Source: an uncultured Pseudomonadales bacterium (lineage in GTDB: Bacteria; Pseudomonadota; Gammaproteobacteria; Pseudomonadales; Azotimanducaceae). From it: a stretch of 64,000 nt of DNA. Location: contig OY282519.1 in NCBI GenBank assembly GCA_958296405.1, positions 124,001-188,000 on the forward strand, read 5' to 3'. The position numbers were made by a program, and so were the translations under genes. The notes under the pieces are model-generated. The model saw nothing but the letters and a program-made list of their open reading frames with translations, searched no databases and was not told where the DNA came from. Below are positions 1-10,644 of the stretch, one piece after another (position 1 is the stretch's first letter; each line of letters begins with the position of its first letter).

Positions 1-1251
1 CGGTCGCTTGGCTGCGCCGATGCCGCCGCAGGTCTGGCAAGGTTCGCACAGCACATGGGCCAAACTCGGCCGCGCCCGCTTGCGGCTCATCTCCACGAGG
101 CCCAGCGGCGAGAAGGGCGTCAGCCGCACCTTGCCTGGGTCGTCTTCAATGCCCTTCTCCAAGGCGCGCATCACAGCGCGCTGGCTCGCTGCGTCCTCCA
201 TGTCAATGAAGTCCACTGCCACGATGCCGCCGATGTTGCGCAGGCGCAGTTGCCGCGGGATGACGCTGGCCGCCTCCAAGTTGGTGCGCAGCGCCGTCTC
301 CTCCAGATTGCGCGCGCCAAGCCAAGTGCCGCTGTTCACGTCGATGGTCGTCATCGCTTCGGTTTGTTCGATGACAAGGCGCCCGCCGGACTTCAGCAAC
401 ACCTCCTTCGCCAGCGCCCGCTGCAACTCATCCTCGATGCCGCGGCGCTCGAACAGCGACGGCGGGGGCGCATCATGCAACTCCACGCGCTCCGCGAGCG
501 CCGGCAAGTGCTCGCGCGCGTAGCGGCGCAGCCGCCGACACGTTTGAGCATCATTGACGAGCACCCGGGTGAGTTCGGCGGTGGCGAGATCGCGGATGGC
601 ACGGGTGTGGACCGGCAGTTCCTCGTACACGAGTTCGCCGATGGCAGCGCGCCGGCAGCGCTCTTCAATGCGCTGCCAGATGTCCCGGACGACGCGCATG
701 TCGGCGCGCAGCTCCTCGAACGAGGCGCCTTGCGCCACCGTGCGGGCGATGAACGCCGCGTCAATGCCTTCGGCCAACGCCGCGGCCGCCGTGTCCCGAC
801 GCAAACGTTCGCGCTCCGAGACATCCTCAATGCGTTGCGAGACGCCAACCCGGTTGCCACGCGGCAGCATCACGACGCTGCGCGAAGCGATGGCCAAGTT
901 CATGGTGAGGCGAGCGCCCTTGGCGCCCACCGGGTCTTTCGCGACTTGCGCGAGGACGCGTTGCCCCTCGCACACCAGCGCCTGGATATCCGGCAGCGCC
1001 GCATCGCCACCTTGCACACGACGCCCGCCCTGCGCTTCGCGCACATGCAGGAACCCGAATCGATCTAGCCCAATGTCGACAAAGGCCGCCTGCATGCCCG
1101 GCACGACGCGATCCACGCGGCCCACATAGATGTTGCCGGTGAGGCTCCCACGGCCCGAGCGCTCCACATGCAGTTCCTGCAAGGCACCCTCTTTGGTGAG
1201 CGCCACGCGAGTCTCGAAATCGCTGACGTCAACGAGCAATTCGTATGTCAT
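1..1251 (-). CDS. rng: Ribonuclease G (partial, runs off left edge)
   Basis: Endoribonuclease of the RNase E/G family, acting in 16S rRNA 5' maturation and mRNA turnover. The ATG at 1251-1249 gives MTYELLVDVSDFETRVAL, followed by an S1-type segment (GNIYVGRVDRVVPGMQAAFV). Further on are both catalytic metal-site segments, TIDVNSG and VAVDFIDMED, and close to the window edge a Zn-link cysteine cluster CEPCQTC. About 417 codons are visible; the family is near 490, so roughly the last 70 residues lie outside. It begins 6 bases after the maf stop, last in the mreBCD-maf-rng operon, the usual gammaproteobacterial order. The lack of a long C-terminal scaffold region cannot be tested here, but the operon context favours RNase G over RNase E. 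Confidence 0.93.
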   Translation of the reverse strand, partial: MTYELLVDVSDFETRVALTKEGALQELHVERSGRGSLTGNIYVGRVDRVVPGMQAAFVDIGLDRFGFLHVREAQGGRRVQGGDAALPDIQALVCEGQRVLAQVAKDPVGAKGARLTMNLAIASRSVVMLPRGNRVGVSQRIEDVSERERLRRDTAAAALAEGIDAAFIARTVAQGASFEELRADMRVVRDIWQRIEERCRRAAIGELVYEELPVHTRAIRDLATAELTRVLVNDAQTCRRLRRYAREHLPALAERVELHDAPPPSLFERRGIEDELQRALAKEVLLKSGGRLVIEQTEAMTTIDVNSGTWLGARNLEETALRTNLEAASVIPRQLRLRNIGGIVAVDFIDMEDAASQRAVMRALEKGIEDDPGKVRLTPFSPLGLVEMSRKRARPSLAHVLCEPCQTCGGIGAAKRP

Positions 1252-1257
1252 GGCGAC

Positions 1258-1824
1258 TCATCGCTGGCGACACCGCCAACATTGCACACCGAATGACCTT
1301 AGCAAATCGTCAGTTTCCCGCAATGGCAAACCGACGATGGCGCCAAAGCTGCCATTGATGCGGGCGGCGAAGACGCCGCCAATGCCTTGAATGCCGTAAC
1401 CACCCGCCTTGTCCGCGCCTTCGCCAGTGCGCCAATAGGCAACGGCCTCCGCGCGCTCGATGTCACGAAACGAGACCGTCGCGCTGGCGAGGCGGCTCGC
1501 CTCGCGATCGCGATCGCGCATGTGCAGCCCAGTGAAGACCTGATGTTCGCGGCCAGACAAGGCGAGCAGCATGGCCACGCCTTCATCCAGCGTGCGCGGC
1601 TTGCCCAAGATGCGGCCGTTGAGCGCCACCGCAGTATCGGCCCCAAGCGTCGGCGCCTCCCCGGCAACGGCGGCGGCCTTCGCCCGTGCCAGACGCAACA
1701 CATAGGCAGGGGTCGCCTCGCCTTGCCGCGGGGTTTCATCCACATTGGCGGGAACGGCCCGAAAGCGAACGCCGAGGCGACGCAACAATGCAGCCCGGCG
1801 CGGTGACGCCGATGCGAGCACCAT
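1258..1824 (-). CDS. maf: Maf family nucleotide pyrophosphatase
   Basis: House-cleaning nucleoside triphosphate pyrophosphatase of the Maf/HAM1-like fold, hydrolysing non-canonical or modified NTPs (family knowledge; the dTTP/UTP versus m7GTP subtype is not resolved). The 188-residue product opens with the family signature LASASPRRAALLRRLG, then VDE, the GADTAVALNG segment and KAGGYGIQG. The length is normal. Its ATG (1824-1822) overlaps the mreD TGA by one base, so it is translationally coupled to the shape operon. rng follows 6 bases after the stop. A longer open frame continues upstream in this phase but lies inside mreD and is not used. Confidence 0.92.
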   Translation of the reverse strand: MVLASASPRRAALLRRLGVRFRAVPANVDETPRQGEATPAYVLRLARAKAAAVAGEAPTLGADTAVALNGRILGKPRTLDEGVAMLLALSGREHQVFTGLHMRDRDREASRLASATVSFRDIERAEAVAYWRTGEGADKAGGYGIQGIGGVFAARINGSFGAIVGLPLRETDDLLRSFGVQCWRCRQR

Positions 1825-2312
1825 CACTGAACGCGCCGCGCCCAAACAGCCAGCGCTTTGGCCGCGAAGGGCCACAACAGCGCCGTCACCGCGGCCGAGG
1901 TCACCACCGCCCAAGACAGCGGCGTTTCTTGCACCAAGCGCCCCGCCACATCTCGCACCACGCCGATCGCCAAGGCGATGACGAACAGCACCAATGCCTG
2001 CTGCAGCACGGCATTCATGCGCAAGCGCTGGTACCAAGTCCACCCGATCAACGCCATCATCGCAAAGCACAAGCCATTGACGCCGAGTGGATCCGCATGC
2101 AGCACATCGAGCAGCATGCCAAACATCCAGCTCACCAGCATGCCAACGCGGTGCGGGCGCTCGATGAGCCAAAAGAACATCACCAGCACCACCCAATCCG
2201 GCCGCCACCAACCCACCCAATCCGGCAAGTCGCCCGGCACGCGGGCCACCGAGAGCGTGGCTGCGGCGAGGAACGTGAGGCTCATGACCCAGCCACCCCG
2301 AAACGGGCTCAC
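1824..2312 (-). CDS. mreD: Rod shape-determining protein MreD
   Basis: Inner-membrane component of the elongasome; with MreB, MreC, RodA and PBP2 it organises lateral wall synthesis. The 162-residue protein is almost entirely hydrophobic, with about five membrane segments (for example WVVLVMFFWLIERPHRVGML and LVLFVIALAIGVV). The central PLGVNGLCFAMMALIGW resembles the conserved MreD core. The length matches the family. Its start overlaps the mreC stop by 4 bases and its stop overlaps the maf start, so the three are one transcriptional and translational unit. Identification rests on hydropathy, size and position, as MreD is weakly conserved. Confidence 0.88.
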   Translation of the reverse strand: MSPFRGGWVMSLTFLAAATLSVARVPGDLPDWVGWWRPDWVVLVMFFWLIERPHRVGMLVSWMFGMLLDVLHADPLGVNGLCFAMMALIGWTWYQRLRMNAVLQQALVLFVIALAIGVVRDVAGRLVQETPLSWAVVTSAAVTALLWPFAAKALAVWARRVQ

Positions 2313-3136
2313 GCAGCCGGCTCCACCGGGCGCCGCCCGTGCGGTCCCTCCTGAGTTGCTGCGTCCACTGACTCGGCGGCTTGGTCCGCAGCGCGGCCGC
2401 GCACGTCCAAGAACACGAGCACATGCCGCCGCCGGTCTGGGTTCATCATCGGCCGGACGGTCACGCGGGCGAAGCGCGCGGTGGGCTGCTTCTCCACCTC
2501 CACCACCTCTCCAACCGGATAGCCCGGCGGAAACCGGCCGCCCAATCCGGACGTGACGAGCAGATCTCCCTCCATGACATCTGCGGACTGTGGCACGGCC
2601 TCGAGTTCGAGCACATCGAAGCGGCCCGAGCCGGCAGCGATGGAACGCCAGCTATTGCGCTCGGCTTCAACCGGCGTCGCATGCAACTTGTCTGTGATGA
2701 GCAGCACAACGCTGGTGAACGCCGAAGCCTCGACGACTTGGCCGTACAGGCCGGCTTCGTCCAACACGGCGGCACCGGTCTCCACGCCGTCGTCGCGCCC
2801 TTTGTCGATGACGACGCGATGCTTGTCCGGGTCTCGCACCACCGCCATCAGTTCCGCCACCACCACCCGGCTGGGCGCCCGCGGCCGGCTGCCAAGCAGC
2901 TCGCGCAAACGGGCGTTCTCGACGCGTTCGGCACGGGATTCCTGCACCATCAGCGACAGTTCCGCCACACGGCGCTCCAGCGCGGTCACCCTCGCCTCAC
3001 TGGCGAAGAGCCGCCCTGCATAGTCACCGACGACATGCGGCGATTCCGCGATCACATAGAGCGGCCCGGCAACGGCGCCGATGCCGTCACGCAATGGCGC
3101 GAGCAGGCGGGTGTTCGCCTCGACGAACCCAAGCAA
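2309..3136 (-). CDS. mreC: Rod shape-determining protein MreC (start uncertain)
   Basis: Periplasmic elongasome protein anchored by one N-terminal helix; links MreB/MreD to PBP2. The coordinates use the first TTG in frame (275 residues), but this cuts the membrane helix. The same frame extends upstream to the mreB stop and encodes a typical MreC N-terminus, KALFARSSGAVHLFLALLAA, with no ATG, GTG or TTG before 3136. CTG at 3196 is possible. An ATG overlapping the mreB stop (3257-3255) starts a different frame that ends after 14 codons, so a frameshift is also possible. The coiled coil (RVTALERRVAELSLMVQES) and beta domain (VVAELMAVVRDPDKHRVVID) are intact. The last 4 bases overlap mreD. Confidence 0.87.
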   Translation of the reverse strand: MLGFVEANTRLLAPLRDGIGAVAGPLYVIAESPHVVGDYAGRLFASEARVTALERRVAELSLMVQESRAERVENARLRELLGSRPRAPSRVVVAELMAVVRDPDKHRVVIDKGRDDGVETGAAVLDEAGLYGQVVEASAFTSVVLLITDKLHATPVEAERNSWRSIAAGSGRFDVLELEAVPQSADVMEGDLLVTSGLGGRFPPGYPVGEVVEVEKQPTARFARVTVRPMMNPDRRRHVLVFLDVRGRAADQAAESVDAATQEGPHGRRPVEPAA

Positions 3137-3253
3137 CAGCGATGCGGCGAGGAGGGCGAGGAAAAGGTGGACAGCACCGGAACTGCGCGCGAACAGCGCC
3201 TTCCCGGAGGGATCAGCCCCCGTCTGCCCAGAAACGATTGGCCTTGCCCTCGG

Positions 3254-4318
<1,065 letters not shown>

Positions 4319-4329
4319 TCAACCGACCC

Positions 4330-4358
4330 ACTCTACCCGTTGAGGCCAAGGCAGGCAA
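4330..4358 (-). promoter_or_regulatory. Putative sigma-70 promoter of mreBCD-maf-rng
   Basis: On the minus strand TTGCCT (4358-4353) and TAGAGT (4335-4330) are separated by exactly 17 bases and lie 39-67 bases before the mreB ATG. Match to consensus is moderate (4 of 6 in each box). The rest of the 300-base mreB-gatC gap shows no other clear element, and no gatC promoter was identified. Confidence 0.45.
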
Positions 4359-4592
4359 GGGAAACTTGGCCACGGGGCGGGGTGGTTGGGCGGCATCTGG
4401 CCGGGTTAATCGGGCGATGGGGCCACCTGTTCCCGCCCTGCGACGAACGGCTTTGAGCGCATAGGCGAGCACAACGCAGCCCCACGCAGGAAGGCCGCCT
4501 TGACGCCGCCATCGCCGCCGTCCACTCCCCACAGCACTCGACAACGCCGCCCCGCGGCAAGACAATCATGCGCTTCCTCGGCGCGTTCGCCA

Positions 4593-4874
4593 ATGAACCA
4601 AGAAGTCCTCGACAAGCTGACGCGCCTCGCCCAACTCGCGTTGGCACCGGAAGAGGCGCGCCACGCGCTGGCGGACCTGCGCGCCATCGTCGACTTGATC
4701 GACGAGATGCAGACGGTGGACACCGAAGGCGTGGCGCCCTTGGCGCATCCCTTGGACATGGAGCAGCCGTTGCGCGCGGACAGGGTGACGGAGCAGCCGG
4801 CGCGGGAGCGCTATCAAGCCGGCGCGCCGCTCACGCGGGATGGGCTCTACCTCGTGCCCAAGGTCGTCGAGTGA
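4593..4874 (+). CDS. gatC: Asp/Glu-tRNA amidotransferase subunit GatC
   Basis: Small subunit of the GatCAB amidotransferase, which converts Glu-tRNA(Gln) and/or Asp-tRNA(Asn) to the amidated forms; GatC stabilises GatA on GatB. The 93-residue product MNQEVLDKLTRLAQLALAPE begins at the ATG that matches GatC family starts. The frame is open 31 codons further upstream from a TTG, but that extension is Pro/Ser-rich and unlike the family. The C-terminal segment LTRDGLYLVPKVVE is the conserved GatC tail. gatA follows after 3 bases, so gatC-gatA-gatB form an operon. Confidence 0.93.
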   Translation: MNQEVLDKLTRLAQLALAPEEARHALADLRAIVDLIDEMQTVDTEGVAPLAHPLDMEQPLRADRVTEQPARERYQAGAPLTRDGLYLVPKVVE

Positions 4875-4877
4875 GCC

Positions 4878-6308
4878 GTGGCGCACGCAGCCAACATCGC
4901 CGCCCTGCGCCACGGCTTGGACGCCGGCGAGTACAGTGCGCGGGAACTGACGCAAGATGCGCTGGGGCGCATTGACGCAACCAACCCGTTGCTCAACTGC
5001 TTCATCACGATCACCGCAGAACAAGCCTTGGCCGATGCCGACGCCGCGGATGCGCGCATTGCCGCCGGCAACGCCGGCCCCCTCACCGGCATCCCCATCG
5101 CCCATAAGGACCTCTTCTGCACCGCCGACGCGCCCACCACCTGCGGCTCGCGCATGCTGGCCGAGTACATGCCGCCCTACGATGCCACGGTGGTGGCGCG
5201 GCTGCGCACCGCCGGCGCGGTGTCGTTGGGCAAGACGAACATGGACGAGTTCGCCATGGGCGCCTCCAACGAGACGAGTTGGTTTGGCCCAGCCCGCAAC
5301 CCGTGGCGCCCACAGCACACGCCGGGCGGCTCTTCCGGCGGCGCCGCGAGCGCCGTCGCCGCCGGGCTTGTGCCGCTGGCCACAGGCACGGACACCGGCG
5401 GCTCCATTCGCCAACCGGCTGCGTTCTGCGGCGTCACCGGGCTCAAGCCCACCTACGGGCGCGTGTCGCGCTATGGCATGGTCGCGTTCGCATCGAGCCT
5501 AGATCAAGGCGGCGCCTTCGGCCGTTCGGTCGAAGACGTGGAGTGGCTGTTGCAAGCGATGGAAGGGCATGATCCGCAGGATTCCACCAGCGCCGAGCGC
5601 CCCGCGACTACGCGCGCGGCCGCCGCCGGCATGACGTTGGGCTTGCCGCGCGAGTACTGGGACGGCTTGGACGCCGGCATGGCGCAGTGCCTGCAAGCCG
5701 CCACCCGCGAGCTGGAGGCGGGGGGCTGCACCGTGCGGGACATCTCCTTGCCGCACACCGCGGCGGCAGTGCCAGCCTACTATGTGATCGCCAGCGCCGA
5801 GGCGTCGGCGAACCTCGCCCGCTACGACGGCGTGCGTTTCGGCCATCGAGCCGATGCGCCAAAGAGCTTGGACGACCTTTACCGGCGCTCGCGCGGCGAA
5901 GGCTTTGGCGCCGAGGTGAAACGGCGCATCCTCACTGGAACGTATGTGTTGTCCGTCGGCTATTACGATGCCTACTACCTGAAGGCGCAGCGCGTCCGCC
6001 GGCTCATCCGGCAAGACTTCGTGGACGCCTTTGGGGCAGTGGACGCCGTCGTCGCGCCAGTCACCCCAAGCGTCGCCTTCGAGTTAGGGACAGTGCAGGA
6101 TCCCGTGGCCATGTGCCGCCAAGACGTTTTCACCACGCCAGCGAGCCTTGCGGGGGTGCCCGCGATGTCCGTGCCATGCGGATTCTGTGACGGCTTGCCC
6201 ACCGGACTGCAACTCATTGCGCCGCATTTTGAGGAAGGGCGGCTGCTCGCGCTCGGCGCGGCGTTCCAACGCCGCACAGACTGGCACCTGCGCCAGCCGT
6301 CGGCATAG
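4878..6308 (+). CDS. gatA: Asp/Glu-tRNA amidotransferase subunit GatA
   Basis: Glutaminase subunit of GatCAB: hydrolyses glutamine and passes ammonia through a tunnel to GatB. 476 residues from a GTG start 3 bases after gatC. The amidase-signature catalytic triad is visible: Lys77 in PIAHKDLF, cis-Ser152 in TPGGSSGGAASAVAAG and nucleophile Ser176 in TGTDTGGSIRQPAAFCG, followed by GLKPTYGRVSRYGMVAFASS. Spacing and length match GatA, distinguishing it from generic amidases. Its middle position between gatC and gatB confirms the assignment. Confidence 0.96.
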   Translation: MAHAANIAALRHGLDAGEYSARELTQDALGRIDATNPLLNCFITITAEQALADADAADARIAAGNAGPLTGIPIAHKDLFCTADAPTTCGSRMLAEYMPPYDATVVARLRTAGAVSLGKTNMDEFAMGASNETSWFGPARNPWRPQHTPGGSSGGAASAVAAGLVPLATGTDTGGSIRQPAAFCGVTGLKPTYGRVSRYGMVAFASSLDQGGAFGRSVEDVEWLLQAMEGHDPQDSTSAERPATTRAAAAGMTLGLPREYWDGLDAGMAQCLQAATRELEAGGCTVRDISLPHTAAAVPAYYVIASAEASANLARYDGVRFGHRADAPKSLDDLYRRSRGEGFGAEVKRRILTGTYVLSVGYYDAYYLKAQRVRRLIRQDFVDAFGAVDAVVAPVTPSVAFELGTVQDPVAMCRQDVFTTPASLAGVPAMSVPCGFCDGLPTGLQLIAPHFEEGRLLALGAAFQRRTDWHLRQPSA

Positions 6309-6332
6309 GTGGCATAGGTGAGGCAGGCGGCA

Positions 6333-7763
6333 ATGGATTGGGAGAGCGTCGTCGGGCTGGAGGTTCACATCCAACTTGCCACGCGCTCGAAGATATTCTC
6401 CGGCGCCGGCGCTGCCTTCGGCGCCGAGCCGAACACGCAAGCCTGCGGGGTGGATTTAGGATTGCCCGGCACCCTGCCCGTGCTCAACCGCGAAGCCCTG
6501 CGCATGGCGCTCACATTCGGCCTCGCCATTGAGGCGGAAATCGCCAGCGAATGTCGGTTCGACCGCAAAAACTACTTCTATCCAGACCTGCCAAAGGGCT
6601 ATCAAATCAGCCAATTCGAGGCGCCGGTGGTGCAGGGCGGCACCATTGTCATCAGCGCAGGGGAAGCAGAGCAGCGCATCGGCATCACGCGGGCGCACCT
6701 TGAAGAGGACGCCGGCAAGTCTCTGCACGAGGACTACGCCGGCATGACGGGCATCGACCTGAACCGTGCCGGCACGCCGCTCTTGGAGGTGGTGTCTGAA
6801 CCAGACCTCCGCTCCGCGGCCCAAGCCGCCGCGTTCTTCCGCGAACTGCGGGCGCTCGCCCGTTACCTGCGCATCTCGGACGGCAATCTGAATGAAGGAT
6901 CCATGCGCTGCGACGCCAACGTCTCTGTGCGGCGCCGGGGCGCCACCGCTCTTGGCGAACGCACAGAAGTCAAGAACCTCAACTCGTTCCGCTTCATCGA
7001 GCGCGCCATCCGCCATGAAATCGCACGGCAAATCGATGTGCTCGAAGGCGGTGGCCAAGTGGCCCGAGAGACGCGCCTCTACGACGCCGAGCGAGATGAG
7101 ACGCGGCCCATGCGCGGCAAGGAGCTGTCGGACGATTACCGCTACTTCCCAGACCCAGACTTGCTGCCCGTGCGCATCACGGAGGCGCTGCTCGCCGAGG
7201 CCCGCGCCGAAGTGCCCGAACTGCCCCGCGCCAAGCGCCGCCGCTACCAGGAAGCGCTGGGGCTCTCTGCCGCCGAGGCTTGGCAACTCGCCGAAGAGCC
7301 AGGCATGGCCGCCTACTTTGAGGCCGTGGCGGACGCCGCGCCGCCGCGCCGCGCCGCGCACTGGATGATGGATCAAGTCGCCGCGGCGCTGAATCGCAGC
7401 GGCTTGGACATCGCGGCTTGCCCCGTGCCGGCGGCGCAGCTCGCGCAGCTCCTGCAACGCATCGAAGACGGCGTGGTGTCCGGCAAGATCGCAGCCACCA
7501 TCTTCGAGGCGCTGTGGAACGAGGGCGGCGACGTGGACGCCATCATCGCCGAGCGCGGGCTGCGGCAGCTGAGCGACGCGGACGCGCTCACCGGCATCGT
7601 GGCGCAGGTCGTCGCCGCGCATCCGGCACAGGCGCAGCAATTCCGCAACGGCAAAGCCAAGTTGCTGGGCTTCTTCGTGGGCCAAGTGATGCAGGCCACC
7701 GCCGGCAAGGCAGACCCGAAGCAGGCCAACGCACTGTTGCTGAAAGCGTTGCGCAACCCCTGA
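6333..7763 (+). CDS. gatB: Asp/Glu-tRNA amidotransferase subunit GatB
   Basis: tRNA-binding, kinase/transamidase subunit of GatCAB. 476 residues from the ATG giving [20 protein letters not shown], which matches the GatB N-terminus. A GTG 15 bases upstream is in frame but adds five residues not seen in the family. Landmarks are [59 protein letters not shown] and [15 protein letters not shown] in the cradle domain, then the helical and YqeY-like tail ending [16 protein letters not shown]. The gap after gatA is about 24 bases, consistent with co-transcription. Confidence 0.96.
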   Translation: MDWESVVGLEVHIQLATRSKIFSGAGAAFGAEPNTQACGVDLGLPGTLPVLNREALRMALTFGLAIEAEIASECRFDRKNYFYPDLPKGYQISQFEAPVVQGGTIVISAGEAEQRIGITRAHLEEDAGKSLHEDYAGMTGIDLNRAGTPLLEVVSEPDLRSAAQAAAFFRELRALARYLRISDGNLNEGSMRCDANVSVRRRGATALGERTEVKNLNSFRFIERAIRHEIARQIDVLEGGGQVARETRLYDAERDETRPMRGKELSDDYRYFPDPDLLPVRITEALLAEARAEVPELPRAKRRRYQEALGLSAAEAWQLAEEPGMAAYFEAVADAAPPRRAAHWMMDQVAAALNRSGLDIAACPVPAAQLAQLLQRIEDGVVSGKIAATIFEALWNEGGDVDAIIAERGLRQLSDADALTGIVAQVVAAHPAQAQQFRNGKAKLLGFFVGQVMQATAGKADPKQANALLLKALRNP

Positions 7764-7813
7764 ACCGCGCCGTTGCGGCCCGCCGCAGCGCCCACCAGAT
7801 TAGAATCAAGCCA

Positions 7814-8716
7814 ATGTCCGCGCTCACCCACATCCGCGAGCTCGAAGCCCAGAGCATCCACATCATTCGCGAGGTGGCGGCTGAGTTCGAGAAGCCGGTG
7901 ATGCTCTACTCCATCGGCAAGGATTCGTCTGTCTTGCTGCATCTCGCCCGCAAGGCGTTCTTTCCCGGCGCCCTGCCCTTTCCCCTGCTGCATGTGGACA
8001 CCACTTGGAAGTTCCGCGACATGATCGCGTTTCGAGACCGCATCGCCCGCGAACTCGGCCTCAACCTCATCGTCCACACCAACGCCGCGGGAGCGCGCGA
8101 CGGGGTGACGCCGTTCACCCACGGCAGCAAGAAGTACACAGACATCATGAAAACCCAAGCGCTGCTTGGAGCCTTGGACCAACACGGCTTCGACGCCGCC
8201 TTCGGCGGAGCGCGCCGCGACGAGGAGCGTTCACGGGCCAAGGAACGGGTTTACTCGGTGCGCGACCGCAACCACCGTTGGGACCCGAAGCATCAACGCC
8301 CAGAGCTGTGGAACCTATACAACGGCAACATTGACCGCGGCGAGGAAGTGCGCGTGTTTCCGCTCTCGAATTGGACGGAGCTGGACGTTTGGCAATACAT
8401 CCACCTCGAAGGCATCGACATCGTGCCGCTGTACCTCGCGGCGCCGAGGCCAGTGGTGGAGCGGGACGGCATGCTCATCATGGTGGATGACGAGCGCATG
8501 CCCCTTGAACCGGGAGAGCGACCACAGCCGCGCATGGTGCGCTTCCGCACCCTCGGCTGCTATCCGCTTTCTGGCGCCATCGAATCCCACGCCGCCACAT
8601 TGCCAGAGATCATTGAGGAAATGCTGCTCGCCCGCCAATCCGAGCGCCAAGGCCGGATGATCGATTTCGACGCCGCCGGCTCCATGGAACGCAAGAAGCG
8701 CGAAGGCTACTTCTGA
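7814..8716 (+). CDS. cysD: Sulfate adenylyltransferase subunit CysD
   Basis: Catalytic subunit of ATP sulfurylase, forming adenosine 5'-phosphosulfate from ATP and sulfate with the GTPase CysN, the first step of sulfate assimilation. 300 residues. The N-terminal PP-loop appears as [20 protein letters not shown], followed by [12 protein letters not shown], the [16 protein letters not shown] segment and C-terminal [16 protein letters not shown]. Its TGA overlaps the ATG of cysNC by one base, so the two are translationally coupled. The 50-base gap from gatB leaves open whether it shares the gat transcript or has its own promoter. Confidence 0.96.
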   Translation: MSALTHIRELEAQSIHIIREVAAEFEKPVMLYSIGKDSSVLLHLARKAFFPGALPFPLLHVDTTWKFRDMIAFRDRIARELGLNLIVHTNAAGARDGVTPFTHGSKKYTDIMKTQALLGALDQHGFDAAFGGARRDEERSRAKERVYSVRDRNHRWDPKHQRPELWNLYNGNIDRGEEVRVFPLSNWTELDVWQYIHLEGIDIVPLYLAAPRPVVERDGMLIMVDDERMPLEPGERPQPRMVRFRTLGCYPLSGAIESHAATLPEIIEEMLLARQSERQGRMIDFDAAGSMERKKREGYF

Positions 8717-10644
8717 TGGCGCCAACACATGCGGCCAGCGAAGCCAGTGAAGATGTGTTGGCCTACCTTGCGCGGCACGAGCGCAAGGAGCTGCTGCGCT
8801 TCCTCACTTGCGGCTCCGTCGATGACGGCAAGAGCACACTCATCGGGCGCCTGCTGCACGATACCCAGGTGATCTACGAAGATCAGCTGCAGGCCCTCGA
8901 ACGAGACAGCCAAACGGCAGACGGCACGCTGGATTTAGCACTGCTCGTGGATGGCCTGCAGGCGGAGCGCGAACAGGGCATCACCATTGACGTCGCCTAC
9001 CGTTACTTCTCCACGGAGAAGCGCAAGTTCATCATTGCGGACACGCCGGGGCACGAGCAATACACCCGCAACATGGTGACGGGCGCGTCCACCTGCGACG
9101 TGGCAGTGATCCTCATCGACGCCGGCAGCGGCACCCTCACCCAAACGAAGCGACACACCTACCTAGCGCGACTGCTGGGCATCCGTCATCTGATCGTCGC
9201 TGTCAACAAGATGGATGCTGTGGGCCACAGCGAGGCGGTGTTTGATGGCGTCCGCGAGGACTATGGCAGCTTTGCCGAACGGCTCGGCGTCACCAGCCTG
9301 AGCTTCGTGCCAATTTCGGCGCTGAACGGAGACAACGTGGTGCAGCCATCGGCGAACATGCCGTGGTATCGGGGCGCGACCCTGATGCACCTGTTGGAAA
9401 ACGTGCCGGTCGGCGCGGCGAAAGACTTCGCGCATTTCCGCATGGCGGTGCAGCGCGTCAACCGGCCGGACGCTTCGTTTCGCGGCTACAGCGGCACGGT
9501 GGCCGGCGGGGTCGTGCGCCCAGGCGACGCAGTGCTCGCGCTGCCCTCTGGCCAAACATCAAGCGTGACGCGCATCGTCACCATGGATGGCGATTTGGAT
9601 GAGGCTTGTTCCCCGATGGCCGTGACGCTCACCCTCGCCGACGACATCGACCTAGGCCGCGGCGACATGCTGACTAGCGCGGAGCGCTTGCCACACTTGG
9701 CAGACGTGTTCGACGCGAACGTCGTCTGGATGGCCGAGGCGCCGCTCGACCCCGGCCGCCAATACATCGTGAAACACGGTGCCAAGCAGGTGTTCGGGCA
9801 AGCGCTGGCGGTGCGCCACCGCGTGGATGTGAACACTCTGGAGCTGCTGCCGGCGGCCAAGCTGCAATTGAATGAAGTGGGCCGCGCACTGTTCACCCTC
9901 GCCGAGCCCATTGCCTTCGATGCCTATCGGGACAACCGCGACACCGGCGCGTTCATCTTGATCGACCCACTCTCCAACGCCACGGTGGGCGCTGGCATGA
10001 TCGAGCCGCCGGCGGCGACGATGGGCGGCCCGCACTGGGATGACGCGCCTCGCGGCGCACTCGCCGCCGCCCCCGCCGCAGTGACCGCGGGCGAAAGGGC
10101 CGAGCGCTTGGGTCAGCAGCCAGCCACCGTGTTGTTCACCGGCGTCTCCATGAGCGGCAAGACAACCATCGCCCAAGCGGTGGAACGCAAGCTGTTCGAG
10201 GCCGGGCAGCTAGCGACGGTGCTGGACGGCCAAAGCTTCCGCCTCGGCATGAGCCGGGACTTGGGGTTTTCCTCTGCAGACCGCTCCGAGAACCTGCGCC
10301 GCGCCGCCGAGGCCGCAAAGATCGTGAACGGCGCTGGCTTGATCTGCCTCACGGCGTTCGTCGTGCCCCACGAGCGTGTGCGCGAGCTGGCGCGAGAGGT
10401 GGTCGGCGCAGACCGTTTCCTGGAAGTGTTCCTCACCGCGCCGCTTGAGACGTTGCAGCAACGCGACAAGCGCGGCCTCTACGCCGCCGCGCAACGCGGC
10501 GAGCTGCCGAGCTTCCCCGGCGTCACCTCCACCTTCGAGCCGCCAGCAGCGCCAGATCTCACGATCGACACCGCCGCCACATCCGTGGAAGAGGCCGCCG
10601 AGCAGGTGCTGACGCTATTGCGCGCGCAGGGGTTTGTTTCGTGA
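8716..10644 (+). CDS. cysNC: Bifunctional CysNC (ATP sulfurylase GTPase subunit / APS kinase)
   Basis: Fused protein of 642 residues: CysN, the GTPase that drives CysD, and CysC, which phosphorylates APS to PAPS. GTPase motifs: G1 GSVDDGKST (33-41), G3 DTPGHEQY (109-116), G4 NKMD (164-167), then the EF-Tu-like barrels. The C-terminal kinase begins near residue 470 with P-loop GVSMSGKTT, followed by LDGQSFRLGMSRDLGFS, RSENLRR and a normal CysC tail. The P-loop differs from the usual GLSGSGKST but keeps GK and a hydroxyl residue; the usual LDGD is LDGQ. Kinase activity is likely but these substitutions are noted. It overlaps the convergent gene at 10615 by 30 bases. Confidence 0.94.
   Translation: MAPTHAASEASEDVLAYLARHERKELLRFLTCGSVDDGKSTLIGRLLHDTQVIYEDQLQALERDSQTADGTLDLALLVDGLQAEREQGITIDVAYRYFSTEKRKFIIADTPGHEQYTRNMVTGASTCDVAVILIDAGSGTLTQTKRHTYLARLLGIRHLIVAVNKMDAVGHSEAVFDGVREDYGSFAERLGVTSLSFVPISALNGDNVVQPSANMPWYRGATLMHLLENVPVGAAKDFAHFRMAVQRVNRPDASFRGYSGTVAGGVVRPGDAVLALPSGQTSSVTRIVTMDGDLDEACSPMAVTLTLADDIDLGRGDMLTSAERLPHLADVFDANVVWMAEAPLDPGRQYIVKHGAKQVFGQALAVRHRVDVNTLELLPAAKLQLNEVGRALFTLAEPIAFDAYRDNRDTGAFILIDPLSNATVGAGMIEPPAATMGGPHWDDAPRGALAAAPAAVTAGERAERLGQQPATVLFTGVSMSGKTTIAQAVERKLFEAGQLATVLDGQSFRLGMSRDLGFSSADRSENLRRAAEAAKIVNGAGLICLTAFVVPHERVRELAREVVGADRFLEVFLTAPLETLQQRDKRGLYAAAQRGELPSFPGVTSTFEPPAAPDLTIDTAATSVEEAAEQVLTLLRAQGFVS

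Noticed and set aside
55-1068. Long plus-strand open frame opposite rng
   Set aside because: It is the antisense shadow of RNase G; high GC keeps stop codons rare. The translation has no domain and is Arg/Ala/His-rich.
6456-7685. 409-codon minus-strand frame opposite gatB
   Set aside because: Lies wholly inside gatB, which has complete family motifs; the antisense product is unrelated to any recognised protein.
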